64,000 bases of DNA, taken from positions 62,001 through 126,000 of the forward strand of contig NZ_JAAVIY010000006.1 in the NCBI RefSeq assembly GCF_014748335.1, read 5' to 3'. The position numbers and the translations under genes were made by a program. This stretch comes from Flavobacterium selenitireducens (GTDB lineage Bacteria; Bacteroidota; Bacteroidia; Flavobacteriales; Flavobacteriaceae). This document shows positions 52,182 through 60,152 of this stretch, in pieces; position 1 is the stretch's first letter; the number at the start of each line of letters is the position of its first letter. The notes under the pieces were generated by a model. The model searched no databases. It worked only from the letters and a program-made list of their open reading frames with translations, and was not told where the DNA came from.

Positions 52182-52826
52182 ATGAAAAAAATCATCTGTT
52201 TTGCAGCGATTGCGTTAACTTTTTTCGGATGCGCCGACGACGACACGGCAGCAACCGCTTCGGAACCCAAACCTATTTCGGTGACGACCCATATCGAGAA
52301 TGGCCTGAGCCAGACGCGAAGCTTCACTTATGATGCAAAAGGCAGGCTGGCGACGCTTTCCAAGTCCGGAGAGACCGTGACGTTTTCTTATGATGAAAAT
52401 AATTTGGTCAGGCGCGTCAAATCGTCGTCAAAAAATTATTACCTGAACTATGACGCCAACGGCAAATTCACGGAGTTCTTCAACGCCACCGATAATGAGG
52501 TCGTGGAATTCTACCATCAGGGTGACAATAATTATCTCACCGATGGTATTTTTCTCGCCTTCCATACAAACGGCGACTGGCGCGTATTCGACTATCGCGA
52601 TTTTACCTATTCGGAAGGCAAAGGCCCGTTTGCCAACGTAAAACATCTCAACATGCTGGCTGTGACATTGGCCGATGAAGGCGCCCTGCGATATTGCGCG
52701 ATAAAACGCAGGCAAACCTTTGCGATGGACGGCGTTTCGATCGCCTACGAATGCGCAGAGGCTCCTGCTGATTTGCCGACGTCGGAAAGGCTGGGCGAAA
52801 CCAGGTATTCTTACCAATACGAATAG
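52182..52826 (+). CDS. YD-repeat-like lipoprotein, array member 4
   Basis: A 214-residue lipoprotein (lipobox FFGC, ADDDTAA after the Cys). YD-like units: SFTYDAKGRLATLSKSG and FSYDENNLVRRVKSS, then YLNYDANGKFTEFF. The signature is KGPFANVKHLNMLAVTLADE (about 153-172). The protein ends SYQYE. The frame opens at 52158 but the ATG at 52182 starts the signal peptide. It follows member 3 by 20 bases. Beyond the motif, identity with the other members is moderate, so the duplication is not recent. Confidence 0.82.
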   Translation: MKKIICFAAIALTFFGCADDDTAATASEPKPISVTTHIENGLSQTRSFTYDAKGRLATLSKSGETVTFSYDENNLVRRVKSSSKNYYLNYDANGKFTEFFNATDNEVVEFYHQGDNNYLTDGIFLAFHTNGDWRVFDYRDFTYSEGKGPFANVKHLNMLAVTLADEGALRYCAIKRRQTFAMDGVSIAYECAEAPADLPTSERLGETRYSYQYE

Positions 52827-52874
52827 CGGCCAATACTGTCAGCCTAATTTAATTCCACGAAACCCAAACATCCA

Positions 52875-53504
52875 ATGAAAAAACTAATTCTGATTTTTAC
52901 TTTCGCCACACTCCTCGCTTCGTGTGCAGATGATGATTCCAAAGCTGGATCGAAGGCCAAGCCCATCACCGTGATTATCGGCGGCAACACTCCGGTCACA
53001 TTTGCCTATGACGACAAGGATCGGCTGCAATCGATCACGCAGGACGGTACGGTCACGACCATTACCTATAACGCCAAAAACCTTGCGGAACGCATTACCA
53101 CCGGTGACAATTACTATGAGTTCACCTATAACAACAGCGGAAAATTCCTGAGTTATAAGGATCAGGCAGGCAACGTCTCTCAGATGCTGTACATTTCCGA
53201 TAATCAATACACCATTAACGGGATCCCTCTAAATCTCGACCCTGACAACGAAGTCTTGAAATATTCCTACGCCAGCTTCGAATACAACAACTTAAAAGGC
53301 GCTTTTGCGAACGTAAAACACCTGAACGGGTTTGTCCTGGCCATCGCCAATTCATCCGCTATGTATTACGGTTCCAGAAAACGGCGCAACAGTCTTTCCA
53401 ATGTAGGAGGAACGTCGGCCTATACGTATGTCGAAGGCGACAACGGGCTTCCGGCTTCGCAAACTTTACAAGGCACTACCACAGTATTCCAGTATTCGGA
53501 ATGA
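52875..53504 (+). CDS. YD-repeat-like lipoprotein, array member 5
   Basis: A 209-residue lipoprotein (lipobox LASC, ADDDSKAGS). Units: FAYDDKDRLQSITQDG and ITYNAKNLAERITTG, then YEFTYNNSGKFL. Signature KGAFANVKHLNGFVLAIANS (about 139-158). The C-terminal motif GDNGLPASQTLQGTTTVFQY is shared with member 7. The 48-base gap to member 4 lacks a promoter or terminator. Function is unknown. Confidence 0.82.
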   Translation: MKKLILIFTFATLLASCADDDSKAGSKAKPITVIIGGNTPVTFAYDDKDRLQSITQDGTVTTITYNAKNLAERITTGDNYYEFTYNNSGKFLSYKDQAGNVSQMLYISDNQYTINGIPLNLDPDNEVLKYSYASFEYNNLKGAFANVKHLNGFVLAIANSSAMYYGSRKRRNSLSNVGGTSAYTYVEGDNGLPASQTLQGTTTVFQYSE

Positions 53505-53523
53505 TCTACGTTTCATTTAAAAA

Positions 53524-54210
53524 ATGAAAAATCAAATGAAAAAACTATTTCTTATCGCAACTTTCGGGCTGCTTGCCGCTTCTTGTGGCGATGACGATTC
53601 AGGAGCATCCGGAAAAGTCCCGACGCAAATCGTGATGACGGGAGACGATCCCCAATTCAACAATGTCTACACCTTCGCCTACGAAAACCGGCGTCTGAAG
53701 CAAATCACGCGCACCGGCGCCCAGGATGTGACCTATGTGTTGAACTACGGCAACTCCAAAAAGCCGCAATCCGTTGCGGTCACGGGAGATCTGGAAGCAA
53801 CCGTGCTGTTTACCTATGACGACCGGAACCGTTTGATCCGATCGGTAGTTGGCGGCAATTCTATCGACATACTGTATCTCGAAGGCAATGCGTTTGTGAT
53901 AAGCAATGTTACTGAGGGAAGCCTGACCGACGATGGCGACCTGGGCACGCTCGGCGTTACGCAATTTACGTACGAAAACTCTAAAAAAGGTGCGTTTGCC
54001 AACGTAAAAGGAGCCGATGCGCTGATGTTGGCCGTCATCGAAACCAACATGCCGTATTACGCATCCAAAAAGCCGGTAACGGGCGTGATCAATACGGAAG
54101 ACGAGGACCTCTCGAGACATGTGGCCCAAACTTATGACGACGACGGTTATCCCATTGTGTCCGAAATTTCCGGCAACGCCGAATTCACGATGTCCTTCAC
54201 TTACGACTAA
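53524..54210 (+). CDS. YD-repeat-like lipoprotein, array member 6
   Basis: A 228-residue lipoprotein (lipobox LAASC, GDDDSGASG). A second ATG at 53536 gives the standard signal peptide and may be the true start. Units: TFAYENRRLKQITRTG, YVLNYGNSKKPQSVAVT and FTYDDRNRLIRSVVG. Signature KGAFANVKGADALMLAVIET, with HL replaced by GA. The end, GNAEFTMSFTYD, matches the other members. It lies 19 bases after member 5. The array then breaks with an intergenic region of 412 bases. Confidence 0.82.
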   Translation: MKNQMKKLFLIATFGLLAASCGDDDSGASGKVPTQIVMTGDDPQFNNVYTFAYENRRLKQITRTGAQDVTYVLNYGNSKKPQSVAVTGDLEATVLFTYDDRNRLIRSVVGGNSIDILYLEGNAFVISNVTEGSLTDDGDLGTLGVTQFTYENSKKGAFANVKGADALMLAVIETNMPYYASKKPVTGVINTEDEDLSRHVAQTYDDDGYPIVSEISGNAEFTMSFTYD

Positions 54211-54448
54211 AGCGCATTGGGTTGGTTCCTATTGTGGCTCCGGCATCCCGAACGGTTTCGAAGCCCGCATTTCGATCAGTCGCCTCCGCAGTTCGTTTAT
54301 TGGCGTATCGAATCAAACAGCGGCTTATTTAGCTTTGAAAAAACAAACGGCATGCGCAGCCTTCGACTGATTTACATTTCCGATTATCGCGCCCATTGGG
54401 CACAAACAGCCAAGAATTATAGCCTACGCGATCATTGATGGCGCAGGC

Positions 54449-54487
54449 AAAGCCCTGATAGCGTGGTGGCAAGTCAGGGCTTTTTTA
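54449..54487 (+). terminator. Terminator after array member 6
   Basis: AAAGCCCTGA, a loop of about 18 bases and TCAGGGCTTTTTT form a ten-pair stem with a T run, ending the members 3-6 transcript. Confidence 0.8.
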
Positions 54488-54508
54488 CAACAAAATCAGG
54501 GACGATGG

Positions 54509-54578
54509 CGTCGTTCGTATAGTAATTCCGTCGTTCGTATATTGTTCCTCCATCACGAGCATCATTCAATTAAATTTG
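54509..54578 (+). promoter_or_regulatory. LytTR-like direct repeat and -7 box of array member 7
   Basis: CGTCGTTCGTATA occurs at 54509-54521 and, exactly, at 54529-54541: a 13-base direct repeat with a 20-base period (two helical turns). TAAATTTG (54571-54578), a perfect -7 element, lies 30 bases further with no -33 element at the expected distance. This is the usual layout of an activator-dependent promoter; the assumed activator is the cluster's LytTR regulator. Confidence 0.6.
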
Positions 54579-54622
54579 CAAACCATTAATCAAAAGGGTT
54601 ACGCCCTTTAAAACAATTCAAC

Positions 54623-55258
54623 ATGAAAAAACTGGTATTTTTACTTATGACGAGCCTCGCACTGATCTCTTGTGGGGACGATGATTCCAATTCGGGCTCC
54701 GGCCTTAAACCTGCTACGGTTACAATTTCCGGAGGCGGAACTCCTACGATCTATACGTTGTCTTACGATTCCAAAAACCGCATCCAGAGCGTGAATGAAG
54801 GCGGAAACAATTCGGTATTTTCTTATACTGAAGACAACAAAGTTGACAGGATTACCACAGGAGCTGATTATATCCAATTCACTTATGCCGCTAACGGAAA
54901 TCTTGTTTCCGTCATAACCGATGACGGACAGGATTACAATGTGAGCCAAACCGGAGACGACACTTTTGATTTCGGCGGAACTCCGATAACTCTCAACAAC
55001 GCCGGTGACTGGGCGTCAGTTGGCACGGTGAGTCTCACGTACTCGTCTGCAAAAGGATCGTTCGCAAACGTAAAGCACCTTGACAACATCGCGCTTCAAT
55101 TTGTCATGTCGTCCTCTTATTTCTATGCGCACAAAAAACGCGTTACGTCCGTGGCATCAGGCGGAACGGATATTCCAATCGTTTCAGCACAAGGCGAAAA
55201 AGGCCTTCCGGCATCTTACACGATCGAATCCTCGATTGTCAGCTTTACCTACAACTGA
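54623..55258 (+). CDS. YD-repeat-like lipoprotein, array member 7
   Basis: A 211-residue lipoprotein (lipobox LISC, GDDDSNSGSG). Units: LSYDSKNRIQSVNEGG and FSYTEDNKVDRITTG, followed by YIQFTYAANGNL. Signature KGSFANVKHLDNIALQFVMS (about 145-164). The C-terminus, GEKGLPASYTIESSIVSFTY, is close to member 5. It has its own activator-type promoter (direct repeat and perfect -7 box) and terminator, so it can be expressed separately from members 3-6. Likely surface exposed; function unknown. Confidence 0.83.
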   Translation: MKKLVFLLMTSLALISCGDDDSNSGSGLKPATVTISGGGTPTIYTLSYDSKNRIQSVNEGGNNSVFSYTEDNKVDRITTGADYIQFTYAANGNLVSVITDDGQDYNVSQTGDDTFDFGGTPITLNNAGDWASVGTVSLTYSSAKGSFANVKHLDNIALQFVMSSSYFYAHKKRVTSVASGGTDIPIVSAQGEKGLPASYTIESSIVSFTYN

Positions 55259-55321
55259 TAGTACCTGGAAAAACAGGTATCGACAAGACCGCATTTTAAA
55301 GTTGGGGTTAGTTTTTTAAAG

Positions 55322-55357
55322 AGAACTCCGGATGGGAACGTCCGGAGTTTTTGGTTT
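55322..55357 (+). terminator. Terminator at the end of the lipoprotein array
   Basis: AGAACTCCGGA-TGGGAACG-TCCGGAGTTTTTGG is a strong nine-pair hairpin with a T run. It lies upstream of the holA start (55413) and within the spurious extended frame, which supports the later start. Confidence 0.85.
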
Positions 55358-55400
55358 TAAAAACCTCGAATGCAGCGTTCGTTTTAAAACGGAATATGCC

Positions 55401-55408
55401 TATTTTTG
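55401..55408 (+). promoter_or_regulatory. -7 element of holA, possible leaderless start
   Basis: TATTTTTG fits TAnnTTTG. TTCG (55378-55381) lies 19 bases upstream as a weak -33. The ATG is only 4 bases after the box, so the transcript may begin at or next to the start codon. Confidence 0.45.
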
Positions 55409-55412
55409 GCCT

Positions 55413-56408
55413 ATGGAAGAAGCCGTAAAAATCGTCAACGACATCAAGGCCGGGAAGATCGCACCGTTGTATTTCCTGATGGGAGAAGAGCCGTATTACA
55501 TCGACAGGATTTCGGATTATATCGAAGACAACGTGCTCTCCGAAGACGAAAAAGGGTTCAACCAGACCGTTTTATACGGTCGCGATGTCTCGATCGAAGA
55601 TATCGTGTCATCGGCAAAGCGTTACCCGATGATGGCCGAAAGGCAGGTGCTGATCGTAAAGGAGGCCCAGGATCTTGCCAAGACGATCGAGCGTTTCGAT
55701 TCCTATGCCGAAAATCCGACGCCGACGACCGTCATGGTGATGTGTTACAAGTACAAAACCATCGACAAGCGCAAGTCGGTTTATAAAAACCTGAAGAAAA
55801 ACGCGGTCGTTTTTGAAAGCAGCAAACTCAAGGACTACCAGATTCCTTCCTGGATCGAGCGCGTCCTCAAAGGCAAAGGCTACGGCATCGAACCCAAGGC
55901 ATCGGCCATGCTGTCGGAATTTTTGGGCACAGATCTCGGAAAAATTTCGAACGAGCTCGACAAACTCGCCATCATCCTTCCGAAAGGCACGACGATCAAC
56001 ACCAAGCACATCGAGGACAACATCGGGTTCAGCAAAGACTTTAACGTGTTCGAACTTCGCAAGGCAATAGGCGAGGGCAACAAACTCAAGGCATTCCAGA
56101 TCGCGCGGTATTTCGCGGACAATCCCAGAGACAACCCGATGGTCGTGACCACAAGCCTGGTGTTTCAGTTTTTCTCCCAGCTTTTGCAATACCATGGGCT
56201 CAAAGACAAAAAGACCGCGGCCACGGCACTTAAGATCAATCCGTATTTCGTAAAAGATTATGAGGCGGCGGCCCGCAATTATCCGATGCGGAAAGTCAGC
56301 AACATCGTAAACGTGTTGCGCGAGGTCGACGTAAAAAGCAAAGGTGTAGGCGCCAGTTTAGGAACCGACGACCTGCTCAAGGAAATGCTCGTTCGTATTT
56401 TTGACTGA
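55413..56408 (+). CDS. holA: DNA polymerase III subunit delta HolA
   Basis: A 331-residue clamp-loader subunit that opens the beta sliding clamp. It starts MEEAVKIVNDIKAGKIAPLY, then FLMGEEPYYIDRISDYIE, the family's first conserved block. MVMCYKYKTIDKRKSVYKNL (about 111-130) and LGTDLGKISNELDKLAI (about 171-187) follow, and a C-terminal helical domain. The upstream open frame starts at 55332, but that extension runs through a terminator, so 55413 is preferred. It stands alone directly after the lipoprotein array. In other flavobacteria I recall an HsdR-N-like gene next to holA. Confidence 0.92.
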   Translation: MEEAVKIVNDIKAGKIAPLYFLMGEEPYYIDRISDYIEDNVLSEDEKGFNQTVLYGRDVSIEDIVSSAKRYPMMAERQVLIVKEAQDLAKTIERFDSYAENPTPTTVMVMCYKYKTIDKRKSVYKNLKKNAVVFESSKLKDYQIPSWIERVLKGKGYGIEPKASAMLSEFLGTDLGKISNELDKLAIILPKGTTINTKHIEDNIGFSKDFNVFELRKAIGEGNKLKAFQIARYFADNPRDNPMVVTTSLVFQFFSQLLQYHGLKDKKTAATALKINPYFVKDYEAAARNYPMRKVSNIVNVLREVDVKSKGVGASLGTDDLLKEMLVRIFD

Positions 56409-56416
56409 CTCCCCGA

Positions 56417-56614
56417 TTATTTTCGAATCGCGATAACGCCTCCGCCAATGGCAAGAGCCGCGCCGAGCAATGCCGTGAACATGCCGGTCGTATCTTCTTT
56501 CCCGAAAAAGTCCTTGATCTCGGATTCGGTGGAATTCATGTGGTTGACGCCATAAATGATAAGTCCGATACCGACGAACAACACGATCAGTCCAATTACT
56601 TTTGAAGTTTTCAT
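56417..56614 (-). CDS. Small membrane protein, DUF3185-like
   Basis: A 65-residue protein with two hydrophobic helices: VIGLIVLFVGIGLIIYGVNH (about 6-25) and MFTALLGAALAIGGGVIAIR (about 45-64), joined by an acidic loop. This is the layout of the DUF3185 family of tiny inner-membrane proteins. It converges with holA, 8 bases from its stop. The function is unknown. Confidence 0.75.
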   Translation of the reverse strand: MKTSKVIGLIVLFVGIGLIIYGVNHMNSTESEIKDFFGKEDTTGMFTALLGAALAIGGGVIAIRK

Positions 56615-56677
56615 AATGTTAGGGTTTTTTCAAAGATGCGCAAACCGACTCAGTAATAACTTATAAGGATTCGAGAT

Positions 56678-56944
56678 ATGTTTGTAAGATTCCGGATGGC
56701 CGCGAGCCGTAACTTCCCGATTGTGAAACGCTATAATGCAAACAACCGAAATTCAGGTGTCGTGGCTTACGAATTTGGGCCCGATTACATACGGTTGTTA
56801 TTCCGCGACAGCGCTGAGGTCTATACTTACAGCCATCGTTCGGCAGGTAAATCCAATGTCGAGCAAATGAAACGGCTCGCGGCCGAAGGTCACGGACTGA
56901 CCACATTCGTGACACGCAACGTACGCCATCTTTTCGAACGATAG
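56678..56944 (+). CDS. Small hypothetical protein, possibly KTSC-like
   Basis: An 88-residue soluble protein. GVVAYEFGPDYIRLLFRDSA followed by EVYTYSHRSAGKSNVEQMKR and a C-terminal GLTTFVTRNVRHLF resembles the KTSC fold (a short beta-sheet with one helix), sometimes found with lysyl-tRNA-synthetase-related or stress proteins. The match is weak. It stands alone with no terminator before the PAS kinase gene. Confidence 0.5.
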   Translation: MFVRFRMAASRNFPIVKRYNANNRNSGVVAYEFGPDYIRLLFRDSAEVYTYSHRSAGKSNVEQMKRLAAEGHGLTTFVTRNVRHLFER

Positions 56945-56989
56945 CAGACCATAAATTAGTACATTTAACCCAGATTAAAGGCCGATTAA

Positions 56990-59900
56990 TTGAATCCTGA
57001 CCCAATAGATTACCGACGCGTTTTCAACTCCATGCCCGGAGCGAGTGGCCTGTTGCTGCCCAATGCCCCAGAATTTACTATCGTGGCCTCGACACAGGAA
57101 TTCGCCGAGTTTGCCGGAGCGGATCGGCAGGAGCTCATAGGAAGCAGCCTGTTCCAATTTTTTCCGGACAATCCCGATGCGCCGATTGCCTCTTCGGACA
57201 TTCGCGAATCGCTTGCCAAATGCCTGGAGACCAAGCGCAAGAACGAACTGCCGGTCCAGCGATACGACCTTGTGCTGGCCGATGGCGCGTTCCACGAAAT
57301 GTATTGGACCGTCATCCACACGCCTATACTCGACGAGGACGGAAACGTCAGGTTCATCATCCACACGGCGGTAAACAAAAGCGATGCGATCCTGGCCCAA
57401 AAGCAGGACGAGACGCTAAAGACGATCGCACCAGCCTACAATTTGTTCAAGCAGTCGAACATGGCCATCCATATTTTTATGGGAGAGGACATGAGGGTAA
57501 CCTTTGCCAACGACCGCACGCTTGAATTCTGGAAGCGGGACGAATCGGTAATTGGAAAACCATTGCTCGAGATATTCCCGGAACTTGCCGAACAGGATTA
57601 CCCGAATGTGATACGCAGCGTCCGCGAAACCGGGATCACCAAAATCTACAACGACAAACCGGCGGTGCTCTCGCTCGACGGCGTCGACACGACGGTTTAT
57701 GTAGACGTGATCTTCCAGGCGTTTTATGAAGAACCGGGGAAAAAACCCGTTGGCGTCGTGGCTATGGTAGCCGATGTGACCCAGGCCCACAACAGTAAAC
57801 TCGAACTTGCCGAAAAAGAACGCACGCTGGAGCTCGCCGTCGAAATTGGCGACCTCGGTGTGTTCAACATCAATCCTCAAACCAAGGAAATCAATTATTC
57901 GCCTCAGATAATGGAGTGGTTCGGCGTTGACCGATCCAACCTTTCACTGGCGGATCTGCTCAAAAAAATCCATCCCGAAGACGTTCCCATAGTTGGCGAA
58001 ACCTTGAGACAGGTCGTCAGCGACAACAACCCGAGGCACGACATTACGTTCCGGGTGCCCGATATTGCGACAGGTAAAGTACGGTATCTGCGTTCCATCG
58101 GCCAACTCCAGATCGAGGAAGGGAATGCCGTTGCGCTTTCCGGCATCATCCAGGACGTTTCGAATATTATCCGGTCGCGCCACGAGATCGAACAGAGCGA
58201 GCAGCGTCTCAGAAGCGTGATAGCGGCCGCACCGTTTCCCATAGGCATCTACATCGGCCGCGAAATGCGCGTTGCAGTGGCCAACAAAGCCTTGACGGAT
58301 GTTTGGGGAAAAGGCCCCGACGTCGTCGGAAAAACGTATTACGAATGCCTCCCGGAACTTGCCGACACCGGCGTGTACGAAAACCTGGACGCGGTTTACA
58401 TGAGCGGGAAGCCTTACGACGCTTACAACCAATTGGTGCAACTTGTCGTAAACGGCCAACTTCAGTCTTTTTATTTTAATTACAGTTTCACGCCTTTGTT
58501 CGACGCACAGGAAAACGTCTATGGCGTGCTCAACACGGCTGCGGACGTCACCGATCTCTTCCTGGCTAAAGCCGAAGTGGAACAGAGCGAGGACCGTTAC
58601 CGGACGCTGATCGAAAAATCATCTGTTGCAGCAGCTTTGTACTTGGGGCGCGACCTGAAAATCCAATACGCAAATGGTCTAATGCTCGATTATTGGGGAA
58701 AAGACGCCTCCGCAATCGGGAAAGTGCTCGAAGAGGCGGTTCCCGAACTCCAGGACCAGCCTTTCATTGGATTTCTAAGGGAGGTTTTCGACTCCGGAAA
58801 GGAATATTCCGGGGAACAGGAAGTTGCCGTCCTCGATGTAGGCAACGGGCCCGAGGAATTTTATTTCAATTACACTTACAAACCGTTGCGCGACGCCGAC
58901 GGTACGATCTACGGCATCCACCACATGGCGATCGACGTGACTACCGTGGTCGTGAGCCAGAAGCGCGTAGAGGAAAGCGAGCGCAATTTCCGGAACATGA
59001 TCCTGCAGGCACCGGTAGCCATTTGCATTTTGCGCGGTCCTGACCATGTTTTTGACAATGTCAATCATATGATGGAAGAATTGACGGGCCGTAAAGCCTC
59101 GGAAATGGAAGGAAAATCTATTTTTGAAGGTCTTCCCGAAATCGCCGGAAACGGTCTTGAGCCGATCCTCAACGACGTTTACCACAACAAGGTGTCGTTT
59201 CTCAGCGACGAGCAGGAATTCCAACTGCTCCACGATGGGAAGCTCGAGCCCTCGTTCATCCGATATATTTACGAACCCATGCTCGACACCATGGGCAATA
59301 CCGAAGGCATCATGGTCGTCGCCTCGGACGTGACCCACCAGGTTCGCGCCCGCCGCAAGATCGAGGAAATCGTTGCCCAGCGCACCCAGGAGCTCGAACT
59401 GGCCAACCAGGCGTTGCAAAAGTCGAATGCGGAACTCGAACAGTTTGCCTACATCGCTTCCCACGATTTGCAGGAACCGTTGCGCAAGATCAGCCTGTTT
59501 ACCCAAATGCTCGAAAGCAGTCTTGGCGAACTCAACGACAGGGCGCGTTTCCAGATGGATCGCATCAACAATTCCGTTGGTCGGATGACGGCGCTGATAC
59601 GCGACATATTAGGGTTTTCCCAACTCTCGCGCAGCCACGATCCCTTTGTCAGGACGGACCTGAACGGCGTTTTTGAGGAAGCTATGGCCGATTTTGACAT
59701 CATCCTTCAGGAAAAATCCGGTCAGGTGATCAACAATGGGCTTTGCACGCTTGAGGCCATTCCGTTGCAGATGACCCAGCTGTTTCACAACCTGATTTCC
59801 AATTCGCTGAAATATTCAAGAGCCGATGTCCCGCCTGTCATAACGATTTCGACAGCTATGGCCGACGTTGCTGAAATCGCCCGCCACAAGCTGCCGGAGA

Positions 59901-60151
59901 ACGATTCGGGTTATTGCAAGTTGTCGTTTCGCGACAATGGCATCGGTTTCCGTCAGGAGTATGCCGAGCGGATCTTCCAGATATTTCAACGCCTCCACGG
60001 CAAAACGCAATTCGAGGGAACGGGCATCGGATTGGCGATGTGCAAAAAGATAGCCGAGAATCACAAAGGCATTATTTACGCGGTAGGGCACGAAGGGGAA
60101 GGGGCAGAATTTGTCGTATTGCTTCCTATCGAACAACCTGAAATCCATTGA
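56990..60151 (+). CDS. Multi-PAS sensor histidine kinase, soluble
   Basis: A 1053-residue kinase with no membrane segment, so it senses in the cytoplasm. Six PAS-type domains are apparent, starting near residues 8, 145, 280, 400, 535 and 665; each has the FANDRTLEFW- or VANKALTDVWGK-type core, and two share the FYFNYSFTPLFDAQ motif. A coiled coil (about 785-815) leads to the H-box FAYIASHDLQEPLRKISLF (His about 825) and an HATPase domain with GTGIGLAMCKKI. The start is TTG (56990-56992), as the first domain begins at once. The DUF1801 gene follows after 1 base. Signals may be light, redox or small molecules; none is shown. Confidence 0.88.
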   Translation: MNPDPIDYRRVFNSMPGASGLLLPNAPEFTIVASTQEFAEFAGADRQELIGSSLFQFFPDNPDAPIASSDIRESLAKCLETKRKNELPVQRYDLVLADGAFHEMYWTVIHTPILDEDGNVRFIIHTAVNKSDAILAQKQDETLKTIAPAYNLFKQSNMAIHIFMGEDMRVTFANDRTLEFWKRDESVIGKPLLEIFPELAEQDYPNVIRSVRETGITKIYNDKPAVLSLDGVDTTVYVDVIFQAFYEEPGKKPVGVVAMVADVTQAHNSKLELAEKERTLELAVEIGDLGVFNINPQTKEINYSPQIMEWFGVDRSNLSLADLLKKIHPEDVPIVGETLRQVVSDNNPRHDITFRVPDIATGKVRYLRSIGQLQIEEGNAVALSGIIQDVSNIIRSRHEIEQSEQRLRSVIAAAPFPIGIYIGREMRVAVANKALTDVWGKGPDVVGKTYYECLPELADTGVYENLDAVYMSGKPYDAYNQLVQLVVNGQLQSFYFNYSFTPLFDAQENVYGVLNTAADVTDLFLAKAEVEQSEDRYRTLIEKSSVAAALYLGRDLKIQYANGLMLDYWGKDASAIGKVLEEAVPELQDQPFIGFLREVFDSGKEYSGEQEVAVLDVGNGPEEFYFNYTYKPLRDADGTIYGIHHMAIDVTTVVVSQKRVEESERNFRNMILQAPVAICILRGPDHVFDNVNHMMEELTGRKASEMEGKSIFEGLPEIAGNGLEPILNDVYHNKVSFLSDEQEFQLLHDGKLEPSFIRYIYEPMLDTMGNTEGIMVVASDVTHQVRARRKIEEIVAQRTQELELANQALQKSNAELEQFAYIASHDLQEPLRKISLFTQMLESSLGELNDRARFQMDRINNSVGRMTALIRDILGFSQLSRSHDPFVRTDLNGVFEEAMADFDIILQEKSGQVINNGLCTLEAIPLQMTQLFHNLISNSLKYSRADVPPVITISTAMADVAEIARHKLPENDSGYCKLSFRDNGIGFRQEYAERIFQIFQRLHGKTQFEGTGIGLAMCKKIAENHKGIIYAVGHEGEGAEFVVLLPIEQPEIH

Positions 60152-60152
60152 A

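Larger units (their letters stand above)
54211..54622 (+). other. Intergenic region between array members 6 and 7
   Basis: The first 230 bases contain a 73-codon open frame (54217-54438) with no recognised domain and no good start context; I do not call it a gene. It is followed by a terminator (54449-54487), an activator-like direct repeat (54509-54541) and a -7 box (54571-54578) before member 7. Confidence 0.55.

Noticed and set aside
54217..54438. 73-codon open frame after array member 6
   Set aside because: No recognised domain, no convincing start or promoter, and composition unlike the neighbours.
43189..55258. Polysaccharide utilization locus
   Set aside because: A propeller sensor and a GH5-like enzyme occur, but no SusC/SusD pair or other carbohydrate enzymes, so the standard PUL call is not supported.
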